NCBI GenBank assembly: GCA_944324805.1
Contig: CALUXS010000014.1
Span: forward strand, 1-42,581
Length of the DNA stretch: 42,581 nt
From: an uncultured Acholeplasmatales bacterium
GTDB lineage: Bacteria > Bacillota_I > Bacilli_A > Acholeplasmatales > Anaeroplasmataceae
Direction: 5' to 3'
Shown here: positions 23,735-32,213 of the stretch, one piece after another
Position numbering within the stretch: the first letter of the stretch is position 1
How the letters are laid out: every line of letters begins with the position of its first letter
Made by a program: the position numbers and the translations under genes
Notes under the pieces: generated by a model
What the model was told of the DNA's origin: nothing
Databases searched by the model: none
The model's input: only the letters and a program-made list of their open reading frames with translations

Positions 23735-23782
23735 CTTTTTCTAATTATTTCCTATAATTTTAAAGAAAAAAATAGCGTAATT

Positions 23783-23791
23783 TGTTATAAT
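23783..23791 (+). promoter_or_regulatory. Extended -10 promoter of the pectinesterase-like gene
   Basis: TG-T-TATAAT with the TATAAT at 23786-23791. AAGGTGA follows, before ATG 23820. Confidence 0.5.
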
Positions 23792-23819
23792 TTAAACCGA
23801 AGGAAAAGGTGAAAAGATT

Positions 23820-24602
23820 ATGGACATAAGTGATAAGAAAATTACCTTAAATGAGGCTTTTAAAATGGCCTCAGAAGGAGAAACTATTTATTTAGGTAAT
23901 AGAATATTTATAGAAAAAATATATGTAGAAAAGAAAAATATAGAATTAGTTGGCAATGGAGCAATAATTACCTTTTGTGCTTCACATGGTACGATTATTC
24001 CTAAGGAATTAGGGGGAGATGGAATAAAGACTTACGGCACAACAGGAAGCGCAACATTTACTGTTAAAAAGGAAGGTGAAGGTTTTAAAGCTAGTGGCAT
24101 TACCTTTGAAAACAGCTTTAAAAGAAATGGTGCTAAAAATGGACAGGCAGTAGCTTTTAAAAGTGAAACTTCACATATTAGAATTGAAAAATGCAGATTT
24201 ATTTCAGAACAAGATACTTTATATATAGATGAAGGAATCGATAATGAGATAAAGGACTCCTTTATCACAGGGGATGTAGATTTTGTTTTTGGTAGTGCAC
24301 AGTGTAAATTTACTAATTGTACATTCTTAGGAATAAATAAGGGTTACTTTATTGCCCCAGATACATATGATATTTATCCTAGTGGATTTACCTTCATTGA
24401 TTCAAGATTTTTATTAGCCGAAAATGCAAGCCTAAGCTTAGGTAGACCTTGGTTTCCTGGTGGGGCAAAACATTTTGTATACCCAAAAGCAAAATTCATT
24501 AGATGTGAATTTGACTCAAAAATTGATTTGAAAATGATTAGAATGCATGATACTGATCCTATTCGATATGAATTAGATTTTGAGGATTGTAAATTGCAAT
24601 AA
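23820..24602 (+). CDS. Pectinesterase-like protein without signal peptide
   Basis: 260 residues, a right-handed beta-helix of the carbohydrate esterase 8 kind. All the active-site landmarks are present: Q109 in GQAVAF, Q131-D132 in EQDTLY, D154 in GDVDFVFG and R209 in LGRPW. The classic enzymes remove methyl groups from pectin outside the cell. Here the N-terminus (MDISDKKITLNEAF) is charged and has no signal peptide or lipobox, so the protein appears cytosolic. It is also shorter than secreted members (about 300 or more). It could act on imported methylated oligogalacturonides, or have another ester substrate. The cca gene follows after 24 bases, perhaps on the same transcript. Confidence 0.8.
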   Translation: MDISDKKITLNEAFKMASEGETIYLGNRIFIEKIYVEKKNIELVGNGAIITFCASHGTIIPKELGGDGIKTYGTTGSATFTVKKEGEGFKASGITFENSFKRNGAKNGQAVAFKSETSHIRIEKCRFISEQDTLYIDEGIDNEIKDSFITGDVDFVFGSAQCKFTNCTFLGINKGYFIAPDTYDIYPSGFTFIDSRFLLAENASLSLGRPWFPGGAKHFVYPKAKFIRCEFDSKIDLKMIRMHDTDPIRYELDFEDCKLQ

Positions 24603-24626
24603 GTTTTATTTAAAGGATTTGATAAA

Positions 24627-25967
24627 ATGTTTAGAATTAGTATTCCTAAAAATATAGCATTAGCTCTAAAAATGCTAAATGAAAAAGGAGAGGCATATAT
24701 TGTAGGAGGCTGTGTTAGAGATGCTTTGCTTAATCTTAAGCCTACGGATTATGATATTACAACTAGCCTAACTCCTGATAAAATAAAGGAAGTATTTAAG
24801 GATTATCGCATAATTAATAATAATGGGGAAAAGCATGGCACTGTAAATGTAATTATCAATAAAGAAAAGATTGAGATAACTACTTACCGTTATGAAGGAG
24901 AATATCTAGATGGAAGGCATCCTTCATTCGTAGGCTTTACTGATGATTTGGCATTAGATTTAAAAAGACGTGATTTTACAATTAATGCTATGGCCTATAA
25001 TGATTCAAAAGGACTAATAGATTATTATGGTGGGAAAGAAGATTTAAAAAATGGCATCATAAGGACTGTAGGTACGCCAAGCTTAAGATTTGGTGAGGAT
25101 TATTTAAGAATATTAAGAGGCCTACGCTTTATGGGACGCTTTAATTTTAAAATAGAAAAAGAAACAAAAGATGCAATGCTTAATTTAGCTTATGGTTTAA
25201 AAAAAATATCAAGTGAAAGAATAGTTAATGAGCTAAAGGAAATTTTAGTAAGCAAAAACATCTTAGAGATTTTATTAGAATATAGACCGATTTTTACGAC
25301 AATTTTCCCTGAACTAATAGATACAATAAATTTTGATCAAAAAAGTAAGTGGCATAGCCATGATGTATATACCCATATATGCTATGTTACAAGCTATACT
25401 AAGCCTGATTTCATTACAAGATTAGCAGCCTTACTTCACGATATAGGTAAGCCACATTCATATCAAGAAGAGGTAATTGATAAAAATGTCATAAGACATT
25501 TTAAAGGTCATGCTAAGGTATCTTATCAAGCTAGCATAGAAATTTTAAAAAGGCTTAAGGTTTCTAATGAAATTAAAAATCAAGTTTTATTTTTAGTGTT
25601 ATATCATGACATTGAAATTATGCCAAATAAAAAAAGTATCAAAAACATTTTATTAAAAATGCCTAATCTAAATTTAGAATTATTTTATAAGCTAATTGAT
25701 TTGAAAAAGGCAGATTCCTTAGATCATACAATCAAAACAAATTTAGATTATGAATTAATATTAAATATTGCAAAAGAAATTATACTATCAGGTGAAATTA
25801 TAACGTTAAAGGAACTAGCTATAGATGGTAATGATTTAAAGATTTTAGGCTATCATGGTAGTGATATTGGTAAAATTTTAAATTATTTACTAAAAGAAGT
25901 TATAGAAGGAAGACTAAAAAATCAAAAGGAAATACTATTAAAGTCTTTAGTAAAGGTGAGACTATGA
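24627..25967 (+). CDS. cca: CCA tRNA nucleotidyltransferase
   Basis: 446 residues. Class II nucleotidyltransferase head: GG at 27-28, R31-D32, and the metal-binding DYD at 41-43 in LKPTDYDITTS. RRDFTINAMAY and the nucleotide-selecting loop ERIVNELKEIL follow. The middle has an HD domain (LAALLHDIGKP, about residue 270). The enzyme adds or repairs the CCA end of tRNAs using CTP and ATP without a template. Genomes of this type need it when tRNA genes lack encoded CCA. RBS AAGGA is ten bases before ATG 24627. It overlaps the next gene as ATGA. Confidence 0.92.
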   Translation: MFRISIPKNIALALKMLNEKGEAYIVGGCVRDALLNLKPTDYDITTSLTPDKIKEVFKDYRIINNNGEKHGTVNVIINKEKIEITTYRYEGEYLDGRHPSFVGFTDDLALDLKRRDFTINAMAYNDSKGLIDYYGGKEDLKNGIIRTVGTPSLRFGEDYLRILRGLRFMGRFNFKIEKETKDAMLNLAYGLKKISSERIVNELKEILVSKNILEILLEYRPIFTTIFPELIDTINFDQKSKWHSHDVYTHICYVTSYTKPDFITRLAALLHDIGKPHSYQEEVIDKNVIRHFKGHAKVSYQASIEILKRLKVSNEIKNQVLFLVLYHDIEIMPNKKSIKNILLKMPNLNLELFYKLIDLKKADSLDHTIKTNLDYELILNIAKEIILSGEIITLKELAIDGNDLKILGYHGSDIGKILNYLLKEVIEGRLKNQKEILLKSLVKVRL

Positions 25968-26428
25968 ACATTGATAAAATTGATAGAATAAAGGATGTAT
26001 TTATTAATACAGATTTTATATCTTGTTATCAAGAGCTGTTTAATTTTATAAATGAATTTAGATTAGCACTTATGAAAGTGTTTATAGACTATGATTTTTC
26101 AAAAAAAGTAACTGAAAATAGGTTGGATTATGCCTATTTTCAGTTTTATAATAAAAGTCTTAAGGAAAAAGGCCTAAAGTATGTAATTACATTCGATTAT
26201 AAGAGCTTTAGTTTTTATTTTTGGTTATCTGGCATTAATAAAGGAGTGCAAAATAGTTATTTTTCTCTTGCAAAAGAAAAATATAGAGAAAATTGTACAA
26301 AAAATCCATTAAAAAGTGATTATTTATTATTTTTTATTTTAAAAAATGAAAATTTTTGTCTAGATATATTAATAGAGAGAGTTTTGTTAGTAGAAAAAGA
26401 ATTAAGAAACTTTCTTAATAGTCTTTAA
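25964..26428 (+). CDS. DUF7000-like hypothetical protein
   Basis: 154 residues, translationally coupled to cca through ATGA. The central part reads LDYAYFQFYNKSLKEKGLKY, then YKSFSFYFWLSGINKGVQ. This resembles the small DUF7000 family, whose members share a D-x-x-YF...LK...KI...F-x-WL-x-G-x-N-K core. It is soluble, with no signal peptide. No function is known. The neighbour cca does not by itself imply a tRNA role. Family assignment is moderate because it rests on that one block. Confidence 0.5.
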   Translation: MNIDKIDRIKDVFINTDFISCYQELFNFINEFRLALMKVFIDYDFSKKVTENRLDYAYFQFYNKSLKEKGLKYVITFDYKSFSFYFWLSGINKGVQNSYFSLAKEKYRENCTKNPLKSDYLLFFILKNENFCLDILIERVLLVEKELRNFLNSL

Positions 26429-26462
26429 GCTTTCCTTAAAGCAGCAGCAATTAAGATTTTAA

Positions 26463-26491
26463 TTGTATTAGGAAGGCTAAAAGAGTATAAT
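26463..26491 (+). promoter_or_regulatory. Promoter of the membrane-protein gene at 26509
   Basis: TTGTAT (26463-26468), 17-base spacer, TATAAT (26486-26491). It lies after a weak hairpin (CTTTAAG 26423-26429/CTTAAAG 26435-26441) that has no T-run. Confidence 0.6.
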
Positions 26492-26508
26492 TTTTATGGG
26501 TGGAGTCT

Positions 26509-27393
26509 ATGATAAAACAGGGATTAAAAAATTATCTTTTAAATCTAAAATATTTTTTTACGCCATTAGGAACTTTCTTTTTAGGAATTATAATTGGCCT
26601 TTCAATACTAATTCCAGGAACAATTAATGTAGTAAATAAGTTAGGAATTCAGGTCGGGACTATTCTTAACAATGCCAATTTAAATTTTGAAGCCTTTAAA
26701 GATTCCTTAGTAGATTCAGTTAAGGCACTAGATTGGAATAATTTAGATGCCGCAATTAAAAGCTTTTTTAATTATCAATGGTTAACTAAAACTTTTAATG
26801 ATGCATTATATGCATTAGCAGGCGATTTTGGTAGTAGTGCTACAGAAATATCATTTTTAGTAGAAGAAGCAATCAATGATTTCTTGCCACTTTTAGTCTC
26901 CTTTGTTTTCTTTAGCTTACTTGGAATTCTTGGTGGGTTTATTCTTACAAGAATGTTAGTAAGAAAGGAAATTGCTAGTAGAGGAATTGGTAAGATGATT
27001 TTATCAACTTTATTAGATTCATTTTTGTCGTTGACATTAATTGCCTTTTCTTTATGGTTAATTGCAGTTTGGGAACCTAGTATTTTTATTAGTGCTTTTA
27101 TCTCTATTTTCCTATTTGGCTTTGTTTCTTTATTTGAGGCGTATTTTATTCATGCTAAAAAGAAAATGAAATTTAGAAATATTGTAAATTTGAAAAATGT
27201 AAGTAAATTACTTATTAGTAATTTGATAATTTTATTAATCGGTGTTATTTTTGTCTCATTAGTTAGCATTGTTATAAATAGACTAGTGGGATTATTTGTA
27301 GGTGTTTCATTTATAGAAATATCATTTGTTGTTATTAGCTTGAACGCAGAAGCTTATGTAAAATCAGTTGCGGAAAATAAAATTAAAGCTTAA
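26509..27393 (+). CDS. Unrecognised membrane protein (about six helices)
   Basis: 294 residues. One helix near residues 18-40, then a soluble loop of about 75 residues, then five more helices from about residue 120 to the end. The loop faces outside if the positive-inside rule holds, since basic clusters (RMLVRKE, HAKKKMKFRN) fall on the other side. I recognise no family. The start is ATG 26509: GGGTGGAG is four bases before it, whereas the in-frame GTG at 26500 lies inside that site. It is likely co-transcribed with the next gene, which begins 12 bases after the stop. Confidence 0.6.
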   Translation: MIKQGLKNYLLNLKYFFTPLGTFFLGIIIGLSILIPGTINVVNKLGIQVGTILNNANLNFEAFKDSLVDSVKALDWNNLDAAIKSFFNYQWLTKTFNDALYALAGDFGSSATEISFLVEEAINDFLPLLVSFVFFSLLGILGGFILTRMLVRKEIASRGIGKMILSTLLDSFLSLTLIAFSLWLIAVWEPSIFISAFISIFLFGFVSLFEAYFIHAKKKMKFRNIVNLKNVSKLLISNLIILLIGVIFVSLVSIVINRLVGLFVGVSFIEISFVVISLNAEAYVKSVAENKIKA

Positions 27394-27405
27394 TTGGAGG
27401 TAATG

Positions 27406-28287
27406 ATGAGGAGATCAATTTATGATGGAGATTTAGTTGATAAGCTATTGTGCTATGAAAGGTATAAAACTATTGTTCCATTTGCTAAAAACTATGACGA
27501 AATAACAAGACATGAGATGATTGAAACAGTTTTGAATGTGTATTCAAATGTTGAGCATTTGCTAGTATATATTTTAACTGATCAAGAACTTGAGATTTTA
27601 AAAGAGGTTAAAGGTAAGATAATTTGCCCAGCAATCAATAAGAATCATCAGTTTTTAGTTGATATTTTTTTGTATGTTAATGATGAAACAGGTGTTTACT
27701 ATGAGCTTGCACGTGAGTTTGTTGACTATGTTGATGCTGAGCTTGCATACTATGAGGAATACAAAGAAGAAATTGAATTACAAAAATATCCTAGCTATTT
27801 ATTATTAGGATTATTAAGAGCATATGGTGCTTTAAGCTTTAAAGAGGTTGAAAGGCTTCTTGGTCAATATGGCGTATTTGAAGAAGCATCATTAGCTAAT
27901 TTTTTAGATCGCTTTATTTGTGCAAACAATTATTATGAGGCGATAGGATTAAGGGAACATGCTAACGCTTTTGCGGAAATATTAGCTACCCATTCAGATA
28001 GTTTTAAATCTACATACACTATTGAATCTATTATTAGTATGGCAAAGAATGTATTTGATGAGACTAGTTTTGAGTATTTAGAAATGATTCAAAATGAAAA
28101 ATACAAAAGTGTTTTAACTAATTTAGATAGAAGAAGTGTATTAGCTGCTGTATCTTTAGGAAATAGTAATGTAGATACGTTTAGATATTTAGATTATAGT
28201 AATAATTTAGAAGAAGATGAGTATGTTAAGATTGTTTCTTATTTTGAAACACTGCCACACTATCTCTTAGATAAAGAAGAAAATTAA
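27406..28287 (+). CDS. Hypothetical soluble protein
   Basis: 293 residues, acidic and mostly helical, without membrane segments or known motifs. A stretch of Tyr/Glu-rich helices (YVDAELAYYEEYKEEIELQK, near 105-125) leads to PSYLLLGLLRAYGALSFKEVERLLGQYG. The latter could be a small winged-helix-like unit, but that is only an impression. The start is chosen as ATG 27406, five bases after GGAGG (27396-27400); TTG 27394 and ATG 27403 in the same frame are badly spaced. It pairs with the membrane protein gene upstream. No function can be assigned. Confidence 0.6.
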   Translation: MRRSIYDGDLVDKLLCYERYKTIVPFAKNYDEITRHEMIETVLNVYSNVEHLLVYILTDQELEILKEVKGKIICPAINKNHQFLVDIFLYVNDETGVYYELAREFVDYVDAELAYYEEYKEEIELQKYPSYLLLGLLRAYGALSFKEVERLLGQYGVFEEASLANFLDRFICANNYYEAIGLREHANAFAEILATHSDSFKSTYTIESIISMAKNVFDETSFEYLEMIQNEKYKSVLTNLDRRSVLAAVSLGNSNVDTFRYLDYSNNLEEDEYVKIVSYFETLPHYLLDKEEN

Positions 28288-28338
28288 AAAAAGATGCGTT
28301 TGTAAGGACTAATAAGCCCCTTAAAGACGCATCTTTTT
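28288..28338. terminator. Bidirectional terminator between convergent genes
   Basis: AAAAAGATGCGT (28288-28299) pairs with ACGCATCTTTTT (28327-28338), with an inner TAAGG (28303-28307)/CCTTA (28319-28323). T-runs are present in both directions. Confidence 0.85.
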
Positions 28339-28348
28339 ATTTATTTAA

Positions 28349-29056
28349 TTAGAAGAAAAGCTTTAAGAAATTTATTAATATATTATTTTCATAGAAATAC
28401 TTAGATAATCTAAATTTATCAGTGTTAAGTTGCATATCAATTATCATAAAATCTCTAAAGCCTTCTAGTTGAGGTATTTGCATTACTAAGGATAAAACAA
28501 AGAATAGAATATATATTGTACAAATTCCTAAAAATCCATATAAGAAGAAGCCAAGAACACCATCAACAATTCTTACAAGAATTGATTGTCTAATTAATTT
28601 AACTAATAATTTCAAAATGAAAACTAAGATTAATATTCCAACAAATAAACAAAGAAAGGCGATTACAACCATAAATAATTTAGTTATTTCTGTTGCTAAA
28701 TTATTAGCAATTCCGGTTGCATCAATTCCAACCTTATCTCCAATATAATCAGATATTATTGAAGGAAATCCTAACTCGTTAAAAAAGTCAGCGGCAGTAG
28801 CATTTGGATTATTAAATGCTTCAGTAGATTGAATGTTTGCTAAAACATTGTCTCTTATGCTGCTATAGAAGATGTTTTGATCAATTAAGAAGCTTGAAAA
28901 GCGTCCACAATAAATAATAGATAATACTAGGGCAACTATCCAACTAGCTAGACTTATAAATTTTTCTAAAAATCCCTTTTTAGCTCCAACGATTAAAACA
29001 ACAAGTAAAAAAACAACGATTATAATATCTGTAATTCCCATAATTTTTAAGTCCAC
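28349..29056 (-). CDS. CvpA family membrane protein
   Basis: 235 residues. The opening ITDIIIVVFLLVVLIVGAKKGFLEKF and the two later helix pairs fit CvpA, named for colicin V production in E. coli and now often seen in cell-envelope stress contexts. A ~70-residue outside loop lies between helices 2 and 3. The frame is open to an ATG at 29095, but that ATG falls within the predicted -10 and has no ribosome binding site. GTG 29056 has GAGGGTGA four bases upstream and a promoter about 40 bases away, so I use GTG 29056. It is transcribed away from the aminopeptidase gene. Confidence 0.8.
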   Translation of the reverse strand: MDLKIMGITDIIIVVFLLVVLIVGAKKGFLEKFISLASWIVALVLSIIYCGRFSSFLIDQNIFYSSIRDNVLANIQSTEAFNNPNATAADFFNELGFPSIISDYIGDKVGIDATGIANNLATEITKLFMVVIAFLCLFVGILILVFILKLLVKLIRQSILVRIVDGVLGFFLYGFLGICTIYILFFVLSLVMQIPQLEGFRDFMIIDMQLNTDKFRLSKYFYENNILINFLKLFF

Positions 29057-29073
29057 TTTTTCACCCTCTTTAC

Positions 29074-29101
29074 TTGTAAAATTTTCCTTTTTCATTATAA
29101 T
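29074..29101 (+). promoter_or_regulatory. Promoter of the aminopeptidase P gene
   Basis: TTGTAA (29074-29079), 16-base spacer, TATAAT (29096-29101). The -10 shares bases with the minus-strand promoter. Confidence 0.55.
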
Positions 29102-29122
29102 ACTAATTGAAGGTGATTACAA
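29094..29122 (-). promoter_or_regulatory. Divergent promoter of the cvpA-like gene
   Basis: Read on the minus strand: TTGTAA (plus 29117-29122), 17-base spacer, TATAAT (plus 29094-29099). Its -35 overlaps the start region of the aminopeptidase gene. Confidence 0.55.
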
Positions 29123-30930
29123 TGAATTTGGTTGAAAGTTTACAATTAAAATTAAAGAATGATAAAATAAGAGCTTATCTAATTCCTACTTCTGATTATC
29201 ATCAAAGTGAGTATATTAGTGATTATTTTAAAGCTCGTGCTTATGTTAGTGGTTTTACTGGTTCTGCAGGTACTTTAGTTATTACAGCAGGTAATGATAA
29301 GGATACAAGTAGTGATGCTAGATTATGGACTGATGGTAGATATTTTTTACAAGCTGAAGAAGAATTAAAGGGTTCTTCAATTAGCTTAATGAAAATGGGA
29401 CAAAAGAATATTCCTACTATTTTTGAATACCTAGCAAGTATTCTAGCTTCTGGAGATACTTTTGGCTTTGATGGTAAAGTTGTTAGTACAAGCTTTATAA
29501 ATAATTTAGATAAAGCCTTAAAAAATAAAAAGGTTAATTATAAAGATGATTTAGATTTAATGGATTTAGTATGGCCTAATAGACCTAGTCTTCCTAAAGA
29601 ACAAGTATATATTCTAGAGGAATTCTTTGCAGGCAAATCATATGAAAAGAAGATAGCTGAGGTTAGAGAAAAGATGCGTGAAGCTGGTGTTTCTCATTTT
29701 CTTTTAACTGCCCTTGAAGATCAAGCATGGCTATATAATATGCGTGGTAATGATGTCTTATATACCCCTGTATTTTTAGCCTATTCTTTAATTTCTCAAG
29801 AAGAAAATATCTTATATATTGATAAGAATAAGTTAAGCTATGATGTCTTACGTTATTTAAAGGAAAATAAAATTAAGGTTAAGGATTATAATGAAATTTA
29901 TGAGGATGTAAAGGATTTAAAGGGAACAAATATTTTAGTAGATCCTAATAAGGTTAACTATACGCTTTATAAATTAATTAAAGATACTAATAAAGTCATT
30001 TTTAAAGAAAATCCAACCTTACTTTTAAAGGCAATCAAAAATGAAGTTGAAATTAAAAATACAAAGCTTGCTCATATAAAAGATGGCGTTGCCTTTACTA
30101 AGTTTATGTACTATGTAAAACATAATGTAAGTAAGAGCAATCAAAACTTTACTGAAATCACAGTTTCAAATTATTTATATAATTGTAGAAAAGAACAAAA
30201 AGGCTTCATAGAGCCATCATTTAATACAATTTGTGGTTTTGGTCCTAATGCCTCAATGCTTCATTATAGCGCTACTCCTGATACTGATACTAGAATAACT
30301 GAAGATGGTTTCTTATTAGTAGATTCAGGTGGACAATATCTAGAAGGAACAACTGATATTACAAGAACGTTAGCTCTAGGACATTTAACTGATGAAATGA
30401 AATTGCATTTTACAACAGTATTGAAGTCAGTAATTGCATTATCTAAGGCTGTATTTATGAAAGGCGTTAGAGGTATAAACCTAGATATTCTAGCAAGAGG
30501 ACCTATTTGGAAGCTTTTAATAGACTATCGCTGCGGTACAGGTCATGGTGTTGGTCATATCTTAAGTGTTCATGAAGGACCGAATGGCTTTAGATGGCAA
30601 ATTGTACCAGAACGTAATGATTCAGCTATTTTGCTTCCTGGTATGATTACAACAAATGAGCCTGGTATTTATTTAGACAATAAATATGGTATCCGTTTAG
30701 AAAATGAAATGCTATGTAAAGAAGTTGGTTCAAGTGAATTTGGTGATTTCTTGGGCTTTGAAACTATAACATACGCTCCAATTGATTTAGATGGAATTGA
30801 TGAAAATGTCTTAACAAAAGAAGAAAAAGATTGGTTAAATCAATATCATCAATTAGTATTTGAAACCTTAAAGCCATATTTTGAAGGTGATATGTTAGCT
30901 TGGTTGACCTTCGCAACAAGAAAGATTTAG
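29122..30930 (+). CDS. Aminopeptidase P family (Xaa-Pro) metallopeptidase, M24
   Basis: 602 residues, the long three-domain form seen in eukaryotic XPNPEP1 and many bacteria. An N-terminal creatinase domain (IPTSDYHQSEYISDYFKAR, TDGRYFLQAEEEL) is followed by a second similar domain and the C-terminal pita-bread domain. Metal-ligand motifs are intact: LLVDSGGQYLEGTTDITRT, GTGHGVGHILSVHEGP, TTNEPGIYLDNKYGIRLENE. It removes an N-terminal residue before proline, with two metal ions, in the cytosol. The start is ATG 29122, six bases after AGGTGA; the in-frame TTG at 29107 lies upstream of that site. The DUF1292 gene follows eight bases after the stop. Confidence 0.9.
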   Translation: MNLVESLQLKLKNDKIRAYLIPTSDYHQSEYISDYFKARAYVSGFTGSAGTLVITAGNDKDTSSDARLWTDGRYFLQAEEELKGSSISLMKMGQKNIPTIFEYLASILASGDTFGFDGKVVSTSFINNLDKALKNKKVNYKDDLDLMDLVWPNRPSLPKEQVYILEEFFAGKSYEKKIAEVREKMREAGVSHFLLTALEDQAWLYNMRGNDVLYTPVFLAYSLISQEENILYIDKNKLSYDVLRYLKENKIKVKDYNEIYEDVKDLKGTNILVDPNKVNYTLYKLIKDTNKVIFKENPTLLLKAIKNEVEIKNTKLAHIKDGVAFTKFMYYVKHNVSKSNQNFTEITVSNYLYNCRKEQKGFIEPSFNTICGFGPNASMLHYSATPDTDTRITEDGFLLVDSGGQYLEGTTDITRTLALGHLTDEMKLHFTTVLKSVIALSKAVFMKGVRGINLDILARGPIWKLLIDYRCGTGHGVGHILSVHEGPNGFRWQIVPERNDSAILLPGMITTNEPGIYLDNKYGIRLENEMLCKEVGSSEFGDFLGFETITYAPIDLDGIDENVLTKEEKDWLNQYHQLVFETLKPYFEGDMLAWLTFATRKI

Positions 30931-30938
30931 GTGAATGT

Positions 30939-31265
30939 ATGGATAAAATTAATAAAGTTTCTGGAAATGATATTTTTAATATTTTATTAGATGAAAATAA
31001 TGATAGTGATTTAGTTTTATTAGACAACGATGGTAAAGAGGTAGTTTTTGAACAAATCATGACAATTCCTTATCATGATGAATATTTAGATAAGGAAGAT
31101 ATATATTGCATTTTACATCCAAAAACAAAATCAAAGTGGTTTGATACTAATCAAGTATATCCATTCAAAGTTCATAAAGATGAAGATGGCTCATACTCAT
31201 TACAAGATGTAGAAGATAAGCAAGTATTAAAATATCTAGACAAAATATATCAAGAAATGGAATAA
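30939..31265 (+). CDS. DUF1292-like small acidic protein
   Basis: 108 residues, acidic. LVLLDNDGKEVVFEQIMTIP, YCILHPK and a closing block with VYPFKVHKDEDGSYSLQDVE follow the DUF1292 (YrzB-type) pattern of a short beta-strand unit ending in an acidic helix. The family's function is unknown. ATG 30939 is used because AGGTGA (30929-30934) is four bases before it. The frame also opens farther up inside the aminopeptidase gene, but without a binding site. Likely co-transcribed with the aminopeptidase gene. Confidence 0.6.
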   Translation: MDKINKVSGNDIFNILLDENNDSDLVLLDNDGKEVVFEQIMTIPYHDEYLDKEDIYCILHPKTKSKWFDTNQVYPFKVHKDEDGSYSLQDVEDKQVLKYLDKIYQEME

Positions 31266-31270
31266 AAATT

Positions 31271-31301
31271 AAGCTTGTAGAAAAAACTACAAGCTTTTTT
31301 T
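31271..31301 (+). terminator. Rho-independent terminator
   Basis: AAGCTTGTAG (31271-31280), loop of six A, CTACAAGCTT (31287-31296) and a T-run to 31301. It separates the aminopeptidase unit from the polysaccharide locus. Confidence 0.9.
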
Positions 31302-31388
31302 GTTGGAAAAATGGTTATAAATTTCATCTTATAATAGGAATATATATTTCAAAATTAAGTTTTGCAAGATTAGTATTATCATAAAATT

Positions 31389-31416
31389 TTGATAATTTAT
31401 AATTTTATGTTATAAT
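31389..31416 (+). promoter_or_regulatory. Upstream promoter of the polysaccharide locus
   Basis: TTGATA (31389-31394), 16-base spacer, TATAAT (31411-31416) with extended TG (31408-31409). It lies in the roughly 297-base gap between 31266 and 31562, which holds only the terminator and the two promoters and is otherwise A/T-rich filler. Confidence 0.55.
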
Positions 31417-31473
31417 AAAATGAGTTTTTGTATATTTATTTTGTATAAGAACTTATATTTCACTAGTCTTTCA

Positions 31474-31502
31474 TTGACAATATATTACATATGTATTATT
31501 AT
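31474..31502 (+). promoter_or_regulatory. Downstream promoter of the polysaccharide locus
   Basis: A perfect TTGACA (31474-31479), 17-base spacer and TATTAT (31497-31502), about 60 bases before the first gene at 31563. Confidence 0.65.
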
Positions 31503-31562
31503 ATGTTGCATTATTTTAATTTGATAATTTATGTTTATGACATAGGATAGGAAGAAGATATT

Positions 31563-32213
31563 ATGAATAATGAAGAAGTTTATAAGAAGAAAACAGGGTA
31601 TGAAATATTGAAGAGATTTGCTGATATATGTGGTTCATTCATTGGACTAGTACTGTTATCATGGCTAATAATCATAGTTGCAATAGCAGTAAAATTATCT
31701 TCAAAAGGACCAGTACTCTTTAAAGACAAGCGAATTGGTAAAAATGGAAAAGAAGTTAAAATTTGGAAATTTAGATCTATGTATGTTGATGCAGAAAGTA
31801 GACTAAATGATTATTTAACACCAGAACAATTAGAGCAGTGGAAAAAGGAAAGAAAGATTGATAATGATCCGAGAATTACTAAAGTTGGTAAATTCATTAG
31901 AAAAACATCACTAGATGAGCTGCCACAATTATTTAATATTCTCTTTGGAACAATGTCTATTTGGGGGAATAGGCCTATTACAAAGATGGAATTAGATACT
32001 TGGTATACAGAAGAACAAAAGAAATTGTTATACAAGATTAAACCAGGATTGACAGGTTATTGGCAAGCTTATGGTAGATCGGATGTTACCTTTGAATCTG
32101 GTGAAAGACAAAAATTAGACTTGATATACGTCTATAAACGTTCTACGTGGTTAGATATTAAGATTTTCTTTAGAACTATTTACGTAGTTTTATTTGGTAA
32201 GGGGGCAAAATAG
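31563..32213 (+). CDS. Initiating phosphoglycosyltransferase (bacterial sugar transferase)
   Basis: 216 residues. One N-terminal membrane helix (about 22-43), then the catalytic domain of the PglC/WbaP core type: KDKRIGKNGKEVKIWKFRSM, DPRITKVGKFIRKTSLDELP with the catalytic Asp-Glu pair, a GNRP variant of the usual GxRP, and IKPGLTGYWQ. It transfers a sugar phosphate from a nucleotide sugar to undecaprenyl phosphate at the inner membrane, starting each repeat unit. It lacks the extra N-terminal helices of WcaJ or WbaP. As the first gene of the operon it defines the locus as Wzx/Wzy-type. Which sugar it uses is not readable. Confidence 0.88.
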   Translation: MNNEEVYKKKTGYEILKRFADICGSFIGLVLLSWLIIIVAIAVKLSSKGPVLFKDKRIGKNGKEVKIWKFRSMYVDAESRLNDYLTPEQLEQWKKERKIDNDPRITKVGKFIRKTSLDELPQLFNILFGTMSIWGNRPITKMELDTWYTEEQKKLLYKIKPGLTGYWQAYGRSDVTFESGERQKLDLIYVYKRSTWLDIKIFFRTIYVVLFGKGAK

